Positions 38,528 through 48,890 are shown, numbered from the stretch's first letter. The stretch: 64,000 nt of DNA from Sphingobacterium sp. (GCA_031277685.1 JAITLV010000085.1:29818-93817); one strand, 5' to 3'. Numbers and translations: made by a program. The notes: generated by a model from the letters alone, not told the origin.

Positions 38528-39112
38528 ATGAAAAATGATTTACAGTATATTCATGAAGCTTCGAGATCACAGTCCGAGGAAATTGATTTTGAGGAGATTT
38601 ACATACAAAATTGGGAGAGGATATATAAACAAGTCATTCGGATAATACCCGAAGAACAGGAGGCTATTGATATTGTACAGCAAACATTCACGGACCTCTG
38701 GGAAATCAGGGCCAAAATACCTCAAATTAAGTCATTGAGATCTTTTCTTTTTATTATGGCCAGGAACCTCTCATTTCGAAGGCTCAGAGACATTTTAAAG
38801 AATGAAAAGAACTTGGATAGCTATGCCAGCCATTATTGTAAGCATAATTCTGCAGTAGACCAAGAGTTGGATTTTAAGGAATTAAATACCATGATTCAAA
38901 GCCATATTGATCTGCTTCCCGACAAGATGAAAACAATATTCTTAATGAGTAGAAAATCCCATCTTTCTTATTTGGAGATCGCCAAAGAACTCAACATATC
39001 TGATAAAACAGTCAAAAAACAGATCAGCAATGCGATCAAGATCCTGAAAACAAAAATAGATAAAGAATACATCCCATATTTGATGGTACTGATCTTGCTG
39101 GATACTTTATAA
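38528..39112 (+). CDS. FecI-like ECF RNA polymerase sigma factor
   Basis: A 194-residue ECF sigma factor: region 2 around YKQVIRIIPEEQEAIDIVQQ and region 4 around LLPDKMKTIFLMSRKSHLSY followed by EIAKELNISDKTVKKQI. It stands at the head of the sulfatase locus and precedes its FecR by 79 bases. Expected to switch on the SusC/SusD/sulfatase genes when the STN-bearing SusC signals. Confidence 0.92.
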   Translation: MKNDLQYIHEASRSQSEEIDFEEIYIQNWERIYKQVIRIIPEEQEAIDIVQQTFTDLWEIRAKIPQIKSLRSFLFIMARNLSFRRLRDILKNEKNLDSYASHYCKHNSAVDQELDFKELNTMIQSHIDLLPDKMKTIFLMSRKSHLSYLEIAKELNISDKTVKKQISNAIKILKTKIDKEYIPYLMVLILLDTL

Positions 39113-39191
39113 TTTTTTTTCTTTTATCTACTACTTTGCTTTTCGGATTGACTCTTTAATAGTATATAGGCAATAATAAACCAAATACTTT

Positions 39192-40286
39192 ATGAACGAA
39201 AAGGAAGCAAAAGAACTTTTTAACAGGTATAGAACTAATCTGTGTACACCGGAGGAAACGAAGGCCATCGAACATTACCTGCTTAAATATCCTGTCGTAA
39301 ATCATACAGCATGGAAAAATGAAGCACATAAAAAGGATGTGGATGCACGTATTCGCGCCGGGTTGCCTATGCTTCAAAATGCTAAAGTGAAACAGATGAG
39401 CTGGAAGGCTATTGTTTCCTATGCCGCAGTTGCACTTGTTTTAATTGCTTCGAGCTTTTGGTTATTGACAACTAAACAGCCGTTGTCGCCCAGTCCCAAA
39501 GAAATCGTTCTCGCCAGATCTAAGACTTTTAAGAGCGATGAAGTGACTGTAGTTCTTCCCGATGGTTCAGTCAAAATCTTGAAAGACAGTTATCATGTTG
39601 CCGAAGATCTAAATCTAACACAGCAACAAAGAGGTAGGGATGCCAACGAGTCGGATCTGACGATCAATGTTCCTGCCAGAAGAAAGCAAGAAATCGTCTT
39701 GAGCGATGGTTCAATTGTCTGGCTGAATGCTGGCGCTACGTTGAAATTACCAAAGATTTTTGATAAAAATCATCGTACAGTTTACCTAGAAGGTGAAGGC
39801 TACTTTGAAATTGCACATAATAAAAAATCACCTTTTAGGGTCATGATAGACAATGGGGAAGTTCTGGTTACAGGAACAAAATTTAATGTGCAATCCTATG
39901 GTGAAGAGGACTATGTGCGGACTTCACTCGTGGAAGGTGGGGTAGACTTCCAGTTTAAAAACAAACTATATACGTTGAAGCCAGGTATCGAAGCGCTCAG
40001 CCAGAAGAAAAATGGCGGCATCGTGCAACAGAAGTTTGATGCCTCACAACTACTTTCTTGGAAAGAGGGGTATTTTTCTTGTGACGGGCTTGAGCTAAAT
40101 GAACTCATGAAGGTAGTCTCCAGATGGTATAATGTTACAATTATTGATGAAAGCATGAATGTAAGCCGTAAAATAGGAGGAACATTCTCTGCAGATATGC
40201 CACTCGAGGAACTTTTACAGAATCTGTCCATTCTGAGTGGTGTCAAATTTAAAATCAAGGGAAAGGAGGTTTATATCACCCAATAG
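39192..40286 (+). CDS. FecR-family anti-sigma factor with DUF4974 domain
   Basis: A 364-residue protein with a cytoplasmic N-terminal part (about 1-75), a transmembrane segment (about 76-94), a FecR domain (DGSIVWLNAGATLKLPKIF; GEGYFEIAHNKKSPFRVM) and a C-terminal DUF4974 domain. Partner of the sigma factor upstream and receiver of the signal from the STN domain of the SusC encoded 132 bases downstream. Confidence 0.92.
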   Translation: MNEKEAKELFNRYRTNLCTPEETKAIEHYLLKYPVVNHTAWKNEAHKKDVDARIRAGLPMLQNAKVKQMSWKAIVSYAAVALVLIASSFWLLTTKQPLSPSPKEIVLARSKTFKSDEVTVVLPDGSVKILKDSYHVAEDLNLTQQQRGRDANESDLTINVPARRKQEIVLSDGSIVWLNAGATLKLPKIFDKNHRTVYLEGEGYFEIAHNKKSPFRVMIDNGEVLVTGTKFNVQSYGEEDYVRTSLVEGGVDFQFKNKLYTLKPGIEALSQKKNGGIVQQKFDASQLLSWKEGYFSCDGLELNELMKVVSRWYNVTIIDESMNVSRKIGGTFSADMPLEELLQNLSILSGVKFKIKGKEVYITQ

Positions 40287-40313
40287 ATACCTAAAGAAAA
40301 GGACCAAAAAAAA

Positions 40314-40338
40314 CCAGAAGTGCGACCAACACTTCTGG
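40314..40338. promoter_or_regulatory. perfect hairpin between anti-sigma and SusC genes
   Basis: CCAGAAGTG and CACTTCTGG pair perfectly around a seven-base loop, preceded by eight A residues. No T run follows on the plus strand, so it is not a standard terminator for the FecR transcript. It could be an attenuator or a processing/stability element in the leader of the SusC message. Confidence 0.45.
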
Positions 40339-40418
40339 GATGGGACACATGCGAACATGCGCCTAAGGTTCCAATATGTTAAAGACCTATTCAGCAACAA
40401 TTTAAAACCTATTAACAA

Positions 40419-43400
40419 ATGTATAAAAAATTTGTTCCAATTTTCAATTGGATTAATCCACCGCTAATCAAGTTCATTATGACATTAAAGTTGACTTTTG
40501 TTATGCTACTATTGTGTTGTAGCCAAGTGAACGCTGTAGTATATTCTCAAGTAATAAAACTCTCCTTAAAAAATAGTAATCTGAAAGAAGCTTTAACGAG
40601 TATAAGCAAGCAGTCGGGATATCATATCCTCTACCTTCAGAAAGATATCGTTAATAAGGATAAGATTACACTTTACTTGAATAATGCTTCATTATCCGAC
40701 GCGTTAAACAAAACATTGGAAAATACCGGTTTGACTTATGTTATGCGCGGCAAACAGATTCTCGTTGAAAAGGAGAAGGGAAAACTTAGAATAAATTCGG
40801 ATCCTGGATCCAGTGTACTGCAAAAAGAGATCAGTGGTACCGTTTCAGGCCCTGATGGACGTCCAATTTCAGGTGTTACGGTTCAGAATTTACAAGGGAC
40901 AGTAACTTCTACCGATGAACATGGAAATTTTACACTGAAAGCAAAGGAAGGCGATCAGCTCTTAGTTAGGTTTATGAGCTATGAAGATCAGCGGTTGACT
41001 GTCACTGGTCAGCAAAAATATCAGATTAGGCTGACGCCAAAGGTGGATCAATTAGATGAAGTCGTCGTAGTCGGATACGGTACTGCCAAAAAAAGTAATC
41101 TGACAGGTGCGGTAACTTCTGTCGATCTAAAAAAACAGGATAACGCACCGCTTTCAAATGCTTCTCAATTGCTCCAGGGGGTACAAGGTGTTTACGTCAA
41201 TCAACCGGGAGGACAGCCCGGAAGGGATGAAGCGACTGTAAGGGTCCGTGGACAGGGCACGCTCAACAATAACAATCCCCTAGTGCTTGTGAATGGGATT
41301 GAATATTCAATGGACAATGTCAATCCAGCAGATATTGCCAGTATCACAGTATTGAAAGATGCCGCTTCAGCGGCGATTTACGGGGCAAGGGCAGCGAATG
41401 GTGTCATCTTGATTACAACCAAGAGTGGCGTAGCAGGAAAATTTGAAGTAAAATATGATAACTATTTTGGTTATCAAGAAGCCAATTACTTGCCTGATTT
41501 TGTCAAAGATCCGATTGAGTTTATGAAGCTCAGGAATCAGGCCCAACTTAACGAAGGGAAAACGCAAGTTGATTATTCGGATGCCTTGATTGAAGAATAC
41601 ACAAAAGGCATGAAGGAAGATCCGATTGTGTATCCGAATAATGACTGGTTCAAAATTATTTTTGGCAAAGGTGCCATCCAAAATCATCATGTCGCATTTT
41701 CCGGCGGTACAGATAAACTGACACATTCGCTATCGCTCAATTACTTGAAGCAGAATGGAGCTGTCATGGGAACATCCGCAAAAAGATACGGTGTTAACTA
41801 TAATACACAGGCGCAGATTACCAACCGTTTAAAAGTTGGCGGGATCATCAACGTGAGCTACAAGGATTTAGATGAACCGACTTCAAGTGTAGCCAATCTG
41901 ATGGAAATGACCTTTAAGGCTCAGGCATTCCACCCGACTTACTTAGCTGATGGGCGATATGCCAATACGTTTATCCGCACTCCGGGCCACAACGTGTATC
42001 GAAATCCTTTGGTGCTGGCTAATGAGGGACAAAATAATACAAGACAACAGCGCGCACTTTTAAACGTGTTTGCAGAATATAAGCTTCCGTTCGATATTAC
42101 CTATAAGATCAATGGAGCCGTAAATAAAACAGATGATCGGAACAGTCGATTTGTTCCTGATGTGTATGTCTATCAAGTTAAAACAAATGAAGCACAGCGT
42201 GTTCCTTTCGATGGTGCGAGTCCCTCTAACAGAGGATTACGAAAAACCAGTGTAGGGGCATCCACGATTACTCTTTTCCAGACCCTGGATTGGCAAAAAA
42301 CATTTGCTGAAGACCATCAGGTCAAATTGCTCGTAGGACATAGCAGGGAAAGTGCTTCGGATGAGAATTTCTATGCCCAGAATGAAGGCTATCTTGGGAA
42401 TGATCTTTATGAACTGAATGCCGGATCATCCAATGCGCAAGTAGCCGGGACTTCATTCAAGTCTAAGTTGCTTTCTTATTTTGGTAGGGCTAATTACAGC
42501 TATAAAGAGAAGTATCTATTTGAAGCAAATATGCGCTATGATGGTTCGTCGCGTTTTGCAAAAGGAAAACAATGGGGGGTGTTTCCGTCATTTTCCGCTG
42601 GCTGGCGTCTAAAACAGGAGTCATTTATGCAGGATATTACTTGGGTAAATGATCTGAAGGTACGTGCTTCTTACGGTTCACTTGGGAATGAACGCATTGA
42701 TCTATTCCGATTTGTCAATCTGATTAGCCTGGGACAAGACTATCCGTTTGGATCGACAATTGCTTCCGGTAGTGCCGTTCTCAATTATAATGATCCTAAT
42801 ATTACCTGGGAGACGACCACCATGGGGAATATAGGTGTTGATGCACAATTGTTTAATAATCGGCTTAGTTTTACGGGAGAACTCTTCAAAAAACGTACGA
42901 CAGATATCCTACAGATGGTAACATTGCCTGATCAGGTTGGTGCGCTGGGTGGGCCTATACAAAATGTAGGCACGGTAGATAACACCGGAATAGAACTGGG
43001 CTTGAATTATCAAGATAAGATCAATGATTTTGGTTACCAGGTAAGTGGTAGTATTACTTACATTAAAAATAAGATTGTCAGTCTTAAAGGGAGAACCATC
43101 TACAGCGGACGCACGATCTTAAAAGAAGGATATCCGATCAATTCCTATTATCTGATCAAAGCTGACGGGATTTTCCAAAGTGAAGAAGAAGTAAAAAACA
43201 GCCCTTTTCAAACGAATAATACAAGACCGGGATACCTTAAGTATGAAGATTTCAACAATGATAAATTCATTACGGAAAGCGATAGGCAGATTGTAGGATC
43301 CAATATCCCTAAGTTGACTTATCAGTTCAATATTAATTTAAGTTATAAAGACCTATCCTTGTCCAGTTTCTTTCAGGGGGTGGGAAATGTATACACCTAT

Positions 43401-43793
43401 GCTGAAAATATCGGTGCAATGCCATTCTGGTTTGGTACATCTGTACCAAAAAAATGGGTGACCGATTCTTGGACAGCGGAGAACCCTAGTGCGCCATTAC
43501 CTATTTTGACGACGTTTGAGGGAAGTACGACCGAAAATTTCAGAAGTTCTAGTTTTTGGCTACGGAATGCAGCATACTTACGGCTCAAAAATCTGCAGTT
43601 GGCCTACAACTTACCCAAAACTTGGACAGATCAGGTTGGCATTAGCAAACTGCGGGTATTTGTCAATGCACAGAATCTGCTAACCATTAGTAAAATGGAT
43701 GATTTTGATCCCGAGAAAAACCTAAATGGATCTACTTTTTATGAATATCCAACTGTCAAGACCTTTACAGCGGGACTTAACCTAACTTTCTAA
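40419..43793 (+). CDS. SusC-family TonB-dependent transporter with STN domain (sulfatase locus)
   Basis: A 1124-residue SusC protein. After a long basic leader and hydrophobic signal (about 20-45) comes an STN domain (about 50-115; LKEALTSISKQSGYHILY), a carboxypeptidase-regulatory-like domain (ISGTVSGPDGRPISGVTV), the DEVVVVGYGTAKKSNLTGAV TonB-box region, the plug and a barrel ending LNLTF. The STN domain matches the FecI/FecR pair just upstream. It presumably imports oligosaccharides of a sulfated glycan. Confidence 0.95.
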   Translation: MYKKFVPIFNWINPPLIKFIMTLKLTFVMLLLCCSQVNAVVYSQVIKLSLKNSNLKEALTSISKQSGYHILYLQKDIVNKDKITLYLNNASLSDALNKTLENTGLTYVMRGKQILVEKEKGKLRINSDPGSSVLQKEISGTVSGPDGRPISGVTVQNLQGTVTSTDEHGNFTLKAKEGDQLLVRFMSYEDQRLTVTGQQKYQIRLTPKVDQLDEVVVVGYGTAKKSNLTGAVTSVDLKKQDNAPLSNASQLLQGVQGVYVNQPGGQPGRDEATVRVRGQGTLNNNNPLVLVNGIEYSMDNVNPADIASITVLKDAASAAIYGARAANGVILITTKSGVAGKFEVKYDNYFGYQEANYLPDFVKDPIEFMKLRNQAQLNEGKTQVDYSDALIEEYTKGMKEDPIVYPNNDWFKIIFGKGAIQNHHVAFSGGTDKLTHSLSLNYLKQNGAVMGTSAKRYGVNYNTQAQITNRLKVGGIINVSYKDLDEPTSSVANLMEMTFKAQAFHPTYLADGRYANTFIRTPGHNVYRNPLVLANEGQNNTRQQRALLNVFAEYKLPFDITYKINGAVNKTDDRNSRFVPDVYVYQVKTNEAQRVPFDGASPSNRGLRKTSVGASTITLFQTLDWQKTFAEDHQVKLLVGHSRESASDENFYAQNEGYLGNDLYELNAGSSNAQVAGTSFKSKLLSYFGRANYSYKEKYLFEANMRYDGSSRFAKGKQWGVFPSFSAGWRLKQESFMQDITWVNDLKVRASYGSLGNERIDLFRFVNLISLGQDYPFGSTIASGSAVLNYNDPNITWETTTMGNIGVDAQLFNNRLSFTGELFKKRTTDILQMVTLPDQVGALGGPIQNVGTVDNTGIELGLNYQDKINDFGYQVSGSITYIKNKIVSLKGRTIYSGRTILKEGYPINSYYLIKADGIFQSEEEVKNSPFQTNNTRPGYLKYEDFNNDKFITESDRQIVGSNIPKLTYQFNINLSYKDLSLSSFFQGVGNVYTYAENIGAMPFWFGTSVPKKWVTDSWTAENPSAPLPILTTFEGSTTENFRSSSFWLRNAAYLRLKNLQLAYNLPKTWTDQVGISKLRVFVNAQNLLTISKMDDFDPEKNLNGSTFYEYPTVKTFTAGLNLTF

Positions 43794-43803
43794 ATTGAAA
43801 CGA

Positions 43804-45318
43804 ATGAGAACGATAAAAATACTTCAACTTGCACTATTGATATCTTTAGGCGGTCTATCTGCCTGTGACAATAATCTTGATATAAATCCAGCAGACCAGT
43901 ATAGCGAAGCAACCTATTGGAAAAATAGTGATGAGGCCATGGCAGGACTGACAGGATGTTACCGGGTTTTACAGGAAGGTGCAGGATCCAATTGGTTTTA
44001 TGAAACAGATATGATTAGCCCAAATGGTTATGCTTATAACGAAGCCAATGGTACAGATGCAATTGCCCGAGGTGTTCATAATGCTTTAACACCACTGGTC
44101 GTCAATCGCTGGCAAGTGGGATATAAAGGAATAGGACGTTCAAACACTTTTTTGGACAAGGTGCAGGCTGTCGAAATGGATGAAAATTTAAAAAAACGAG
44201 CGATCGGTGAAGCTAAATTTCTAAGAGCATTAAACTACTTTTATTTAATTGATGTATTTGGAGGTGTACCCCTGATCTTAGAACAGCCGAATTTGGAGAA
44301 GCATGCTTCATTGCCTAGGAATAGTAAGGCAGAAGTCGTTGAACAAATATTAAAGGACTTAGCCGAAGCAGCCGAGAGCTTGCCTGTTAAATACAGTGGT
44401 GCGGACCTTGGGCGGGCAACCAAAGGAGCAGCATTAACCTTGCGAGCACGTGTTCTTCTATATAATGAACGCTGGGCCGAAGCATATGCGGATGCGCAAA
44501 AAGTGATGGACCTGAATACATATAAGCTTTTTGACAGCTATAGAGACCTTTTTCTTTTAGAAAATGAGCTCAGTTCTGAAGTTGTATTTGATGTTGAATA
44601 CCGCTTGCCACGTTTCTTTATTAGTTTTGACTATGTTAGTTTTCAGCTCAATCGGCCGGCACCTACCAAAGATCTTGTCGATGCTTACCTCATGGATGAT
44701 GGCAAATCTTGGGATCAATCAGGGCAATATGACCCTACTAGGCCCTATGAACATCGAGATCCCCGGCTCCTTCAGTCTATAAATTGTATCGGATATCGAT
44801 TCAATGGACAGATTACCCAGGCCAGTCAGGTTGTTAACACGGGATTTGGATTAAAGAAATATACATCGTACAAAGATGACGCAACTATTCCTCTGATTGG
44901 TAACAATGGATCTGAGCTCAACCCGATCCTGATGCGGTATGCAGAAGTCCTGCTCACTTACGCGGAGGCTCGAAATGAAGCTTCCGGGCCTGATAGCAAG
45001 GTTTATGATGCATTAAATCAGGTGCGACAACGTAAATCCGTCAATATGCCAAAAGTAGAGGAGGGCTTGAATAAAGAGGAGATGCGAAATGTTATTAGAA
45101 GGGAACGTCGTGTTGAACTAGCTTTTGAAGGAATCTATTATTCTGATATCCGTCGCTGGAAGATTGCCGATGTCGTGAACAATCTTCCGGTTCGCAACTA
45201 TAAGGGAGATGTTGTTCGTAATAGGGCCTTTGATAAAAATAGGGATTACTTATGGCCAATTCCAGCAGACCAGGTACAATTAAATCCAGCATTAGAACAG
45301 AATCCAAATTGGCATTAG
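43804..45318 (+). CDS. SusD-family lipoprotein (sulfatase locus)
   Basis: A 504-residue lipoprotein from ATG 43804, 10 bases after the SusC stop; an in-frame TTG at 43795 is less likely. Lipobox LSACDN, TPR helices (IGEAKFLRALNYFYLIDVFG) and the RRERRVELAFEGIYYSDIRRW segment place it in the SusD family. Captures glycan with the SusC upstream. Confidence 0.94.
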   Translation: MRTIKILQLALLISLGGLSACDNNLDINPADQYSEATYWKNSDEAMAGLTGCYRVLQEGAGSNWFYETDMISPNGYAYNEANGTDAIARGVHNALTPLVVNRWQVGYKGIGRSNTFLDKVQAVEMDENLKKRAIGEAKFLRALNYFYLIDVFGGVPLILEQPNLEKHASLPRNSKAEVVEQILKDLAEAAESLPVKYSGADLGRATKGAALTLRARVLLYNERWAEAYADAQKVMDLNTYKLFDSYRDLFLLENELSSEVVFDVEYRLPRFFISFDYVSFQLNRPAPTKDLVDAYLMDDGKSWDQSGQYDPTRPYEHRDPRLLQSINCIGYRFNGQITQASQVVNTGFGLKKYTSYKDDATIPLIGNNGSELNPILMRYAEVLLTYAEARNEASGPDSKVYDALNQVRQRKSVNMPKVEEGLNKEEMRNVIRRERRVELAFEGIYYSDIRRWKIADVVNNLPVRNYKGDVVRNRAFDKNRDYLWPIPADQVQLNPALEQNPNWH

Positions 45319-45344
45319 TCACCAGATTTAAATACATTATTCAT

Positions 45345-46703
45345 ATGAACTATAAATTGCTCTTTATAAGCCTTCTTGGCACACTATCTTTTTTCCGTCT
45401 TTCCGCACAATCCAAGGATAAACGGCCCAATGTGATTGTGATCTATGCTGATGATCAAGGATGGACAGATTTGAATTCTTTTGGCGGAAAAGATCTTTAT
45501 ACTCCAGTATTGGATAGCCTCGGAGCCAGCGGTGTCCGTTTTACACAATTTTACTCTGCTTCACCCATATGCTCCCCTTCACGGGCGTCTATGCTGACAG
45601 GGCGTTTTCCACAACGGGCCGGGTTGCAGGAAATGGCATCCTCAGACGAAGGAGTGGCAGGCATGTCGAATGATCAATATACTATGGGTGAGTTGTTCCG
45701 GGACGCGGGGTATAAAACAGCGCATATCGGTAAGTGGCATGTGGGATACACAAAAGAGACCATGCCAAATGCGCAGGGGTTTGATTACTCTTACGGTTTT
45801 ATGGGCGGATGTATAGATAATTATTCTCATTTTTTCTATTGGGACGGTCCCAATAGACATGATCTTTGGAAGAATGGTGAAGAGATTCATGAGGATGGAG
45901 CATATTTTCCGAATCTCATGGTGAGAGAGACAAATACCTTTATGGAGGAAAACAAAGATAATCCGTTCTTTATCTACTTTGCCATCAATATCCCACATTA
46001 TCCTTTACAAGGGGAAGAAAAGTGGCTTAATTACTATAAAGAAAAGGGCTTAGCCTCACCTAGAGATAAGTATGCCGCCTTTATTTCGACTATGGACGAA
46101 AAGATCGGTTTGGTACTCCATAGGCTAAAGGAACTGGGACTTGATGAAAATACGATAGTTATTTTTCAGCCCGATCAGGGTTTTTCTGAAGAGATACGCA
46201 CCTTTGGTGGAGGAGGCACGGCCGGGGATCTCCGGGGTTCAAAATTTAGCTTATTTGAAGGTGGTACACGCGTACCGGCCATTATCAGCTGGCCCAAAAA
46301 AATAAAAGCCAATCAGGTACGTGATCAATTTGCATCAAATATTGACTGGTATCCGACATTGGCAGACTACTGCGGTATCAAATTGCCTAACAGAAAATTG
46401 GATGGCAAAACATTGATAGGGATCATTAAGGACAAAAATGCACCCGCACAACATCAGGTATTCTACTGGCGTCAGGGAGGTAGCAAGGACAAACCACAAT
46501 GGGCCGTTAGAAAAGGCGACTGGAAACTTCTTCGGTACCCGATGTTTGCAAAGGCAGAGGAACTTGACGAACAGGGCTTCTTTCTGGCGAATTTAAAAAA
46601 GGATATTTCCGAGAAACGAAACTTTGCAAAAGAAAATCCAGCGATTGTTCAGGAGTTAAAAAATCTCTACGAAAAATGGATCAGCGAAGTACATCATCAA
46701 TAA
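45345..46703 (+). CDS. S1-family sulfatase (first)
   Basis: A 452-residue exported sulfatase from ATG 45345. Signal peptide about 1-20 (RLSAQ). Metal ligands sit in YADDQGWTD and the late PDQG; the formylglycine motif is C-S-P-S-R (Cys76-Arg80) followed by ASMLTGRFPQR, so the aerobic or anaerobic maturase must convert Cys76. GKWHVG gives the Lys/His active-site residues. It removes sulfate from a glycan in the periplasm or at the surface. The subfamily and linkage cannot be told by eye. No maturase gene is in this window. Confidence 0.92.
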   Translation: MNYKLLFISLLGTLSFFRLSAQSKDKRPNVIVIYADDQGWTDLNSFGGKDLYTPVLDSLGASGVRFTQFYSASPICSPSRASMLTGRFPQRAGLQEMASSDEGVAGMSNDQYTMGELFRDAGYKTAHIGKWHVGYTKETMPNAQGFDYSYGFMGGCIDNYSHFFYWDGPNRHDLWKNGEEIHEDGAYFPNLMVRETNTFMEENKDNPFFIYFAINIPHYPLQGEEKWLNYYKEKGLASPRDKYAAFISTMDEKIGLVLHRLKELGLDENTIVIFQPDQGFSEEIRTFGGGGTAGDLRGSKFSLFEGGTRVPAIISWPKKIKANQVRDQFASNIDWYPTLADYCGIKLPNRKLDGKTLIGIIKDKNAPAQHQVFYWRQGGSKDKPQWAVRKGDWKLLRYPMFAKAEELDEQGFFLANLKKDISEKRNFAKENPAIVQELKNLYEKWISEVHHQ

Positions 46704-46713
46704 ACTTGTGCCC

Positions 46714-48288
46714 ATGAAGACAATCTTAAATAAATATAATCTATTTTTTCAGGTGCTATTCGCGCTATTTCCACTGCTGGGACACGCGCAAAAAACTGAT
46801 GTCCCAACACGCCCGAATATTGTCTTTGTCCTAACAGATGATTTTACGGCGCAGGCATGGGGGGTGTATGGTGGTATTTTCAAAGATCTTGTCCACAATC
46901 CGAATATAACACAATTGGTCGGTGAAGGAGCTTTGCTCAATAATGTATTTTGTACCAATTCGATCTGTACACCTAGCCGTGCGGCTATATTGACGGGGCA
47001 ATATAGTCATAAAAACCAGGTCTATACACTCGAAGATGCTTTGGCGACTGACAAGGAAAATATCGCTAAAGATCTTCAGCAAGCAGGTTATCAGACGGCG
47101 ATTTTTGGAAAATGGCATCTCAAAAAGATGCCGGGCGGATTCGATGATTTTGAGGTATTACCCGGTCATGGGCAATACCATAATCCGAGCTACCTATCAA
47201 AGGACAATTGGAATGATCATGAGCAGTCAGGTAAGCCTTATCAAGGGTATGTAGATGATATTACCACTGCGATGAGCCTTGACTGGATGAAAGCACGGGA
47301 CCCAAATCGACCATTCTTCCTGATGTGCCAATTCAAGGCTACCCATGAACCTTTTGATTTTGCAGATAGGTTTAAAGATTACTATAAAGATGTTGAGTTT
47401 CCTTATCCCACGACCTTTTTGGATTCAGGAGCAGTGACAACCGGACGATCATTCGAAGGACAACCACTGGAAGAACTTGGTCATCGTTATGAGCAGGCAT
47501 CCACAGGATCATTTTGGACCACTTATCCTGAACTTCCATTTTCTACACAAGGATTAAACGCTCTGGAAGCACGCAAAAAGATTTACCAAAAATTTATCAG
47601 GGACTACCTTCGCTGTGTCGCAGGTATTGATGACAACCTTGGCAAGATATTGCGTTATCTCAAATCAGCTAACCTCGATAAAAATACAGTGGTTATTTTG
47701 ACCTCTGATCAGGGTTATTTCCTGGGCGAGCATAATTTTATGGACAAACGGCTCATGTACGAAGAATCTCTTCGTATGCCCTTTGTAATTCGTTATCCAA
47801 AGGAGATCCAAGGGGGGACGCGTATTAGTGATATGGTCCTGAATATAGATTTTGCTGCCCTCTTTGCAGATTATGCAGGCATTAAAAAACCAGCCTACAT
47901 TCAGGGAAAAAGTTTTCGGACTAATCTCATGGGGAGATCCCCAAAGGAATGGCGCACAGTAATGTATTACAGGTACTGGCAGCATGCTCCCAGACGTCCA
48001 GCTCACTTTGGTGTACGCGATGAGCGTTATAAGCTGATCTATTTTTATGGGCAGCCGCTGGAAATGACTGGAAGCGACAAAAACACAACAGTTCCAGCCT
48101 GGGAGTTCTATGATCTGTTGCAAGATCCTATGGAAAGTCATAATGCCATCCATGATAAGCAATATCGCAAAGAAATTGGACGATTGAAGGAAAAGATGAT
48201 CCAATTAAAAGCAGAAAGCGGGGACGATGATCGGAAGAGGCCGGCCCTTCAGCGTCTATTGCTTAAAGATAACTTATCACCTTATTAA
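46714..48288 (+). CDS. S1-family sulfatase (second)
   Basis: A 524-residue exported sulfatase from ATG 46714 (an upstream in-frame GTG at 46708 is less likely). Motifs: VLTDDFTAQAWG for metal binding, C-T-P-S-R (Cys85-Arg89) with AAILTGQYSHKN, GKWHLK, and TSDQGYFLGEH. The last pattern and overall length resemble S1 sulfatases acting on N-acetylglucosamine-6-sulfate and related sugars, but this is only a resemblance. It starts 10 bases after the first sulfatase, so the two are co-translated; two distinct sulfate positions on the substrate are implied. Confidence 0.92.
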   Translation: MKTILNKYNLFFQVLFALFPLLGHAQKTDVPTRPNIVFVLTDDFTAQAWGVYGGIFKDLVHNPNITQLVGEGALLNNVFCTNSICTPSRAAILTGQYSHKNQVYTLEDALATDKENIAKDLQQAGYQTAIFGKWHLKKMPGGFDDFEVLPGHGQYHNPSYLSKDNWNDHEQSGKPYQGYVDDITTAMSLDWMKARDPNRPFFLMCQFKATHEPFDFADRFKDYYKDVEFPYPTTFLDSGAVTTGRSFEGQPLEELGHRYEQASTGSFWTTYPELPFSTQGLNALEARKKIYQKFIRDYLRCVAGIDDNLGKILRYLKSANLDKNTVVILTSDQGYFLGEHNFMDKRLMYEESLRMPFVIRYPKEIQGGTRISDMVLNIDFAALFADYAGIKKPAYIQGKSFRTNLMGRSPKEWRTVMYYRYWQHAPRRPAHFGVRDERYKLIYFYGQPLEMTGSDKNTTVPAWEFYDLLQDPMESHNAIHDKQYRKEIGRLKEKMIQLKAESGDDDRKRPALQRLLLKDNLSPY

Positions 48289-48318
48289 TTTTGTAGGTTT
48301 ATATGTTTATTTAGTTTG

Positions 48319-48353
48319 AGCCACTTCCGAAAAATAGGGAGTGGCTTTTATTT
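48319..48353 (+). terminator. rho-independent terminator after the sulfatase genes
   Basis: Stem AGCCACT/AGTGGCT extended by TCC/GGG, loop of about eight bases, followed by a T-rich TTTTATTTT. It lies 30 bases after the second sulfatase stop. Confidence 0.8.
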
Positions 48354-48493
48354 TATGAGTCGCCACTATTTATTTGTACTTGGTAGAGCGGGATTTGACT
48401 TATTGTGGAAACGTGTGGTATATGTTCCGTCTTGACCACCAAAAGTAAGGAAGAACCTCAATGTTCGAAATCTCCAGCTTTGCCTCAGAATTT

Positions 48494-48811
48494 TTACTTT
48501 GCTCCCAATTCATCAATTTTATCCGCTACTTTTTGTGTTTGTCCTGTTTCGTGGTTCCAAGCGAATATTTCATCACCTAGTTGTTGTACATTTTCTGCTA
48601 TTGGCAATAATACTAAATGGTCTCCACTACCATTGGAGGCAATAGCTATAGCGTTGGCCGTGAAGTTTCGCCATCTCCTTGCTTCTTTAATTTCTAAAGT
48701 AATATGGTTGCTCGTTCTGCTCATTCGCTTCTTATCCGATTTGTCAAAAAATGGGTGCAGTGGGAATGGAAATTTCACAAGAGTAAGTTGTTTTTTGTAG
48801 ATATCCTGCAT
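48494..48811 (-). CDS. SMI1/KNR4 (SUKH)-like small protein
   Basis: A 105-residue protein. The C-terminal half (IASNGSGDHLVL, then LGDEIFAWNHETGQ and KVADKIDEL) fits the SUKH superfamily end, where a conserved G.GD..L... strand is followed by a W..HE.G turn. SUKH proteins in bacteria are mostly immunity proteins for secreted nuclease or deaminase toxins. The first half (W..F..NAIAIA) is shorter than in typical members, so it may be trimmed. It sits alone between two polysaccharide-type loci. Confidence 0.6.
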   Translation of the reverse strand: MQDIYKKQLTLVKFPFPLHPFFDKSDKKRMSRTSNHITLEIKEARRWRNFTANAIAIASNGSGDHLVLLPIAENVQQLGDEIFAWNHETGQTQKVADKIDELGAK

Positions 48812-48890
48812 TTATATATTGGTTTTTTTATGCTAAATTAGTGATTGTTGAATCGTAATAAATAACCAAATTAATAGAAGAATTTGTTTC

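Noticed and set aside
40314..40338. Rho-independent terminator between FecR and SusC
   Set aside because: The stem is perfect but no T run follows on the plus strand; kept as an unspecified regulatory hairpin.
48405..48800. Plus-strand open frame opposite the SUKH-like gene
   Set aside because: Its composition is Cys/Ser-rich and unlike a real protein; the minus-strand reading has recognisable motifs.
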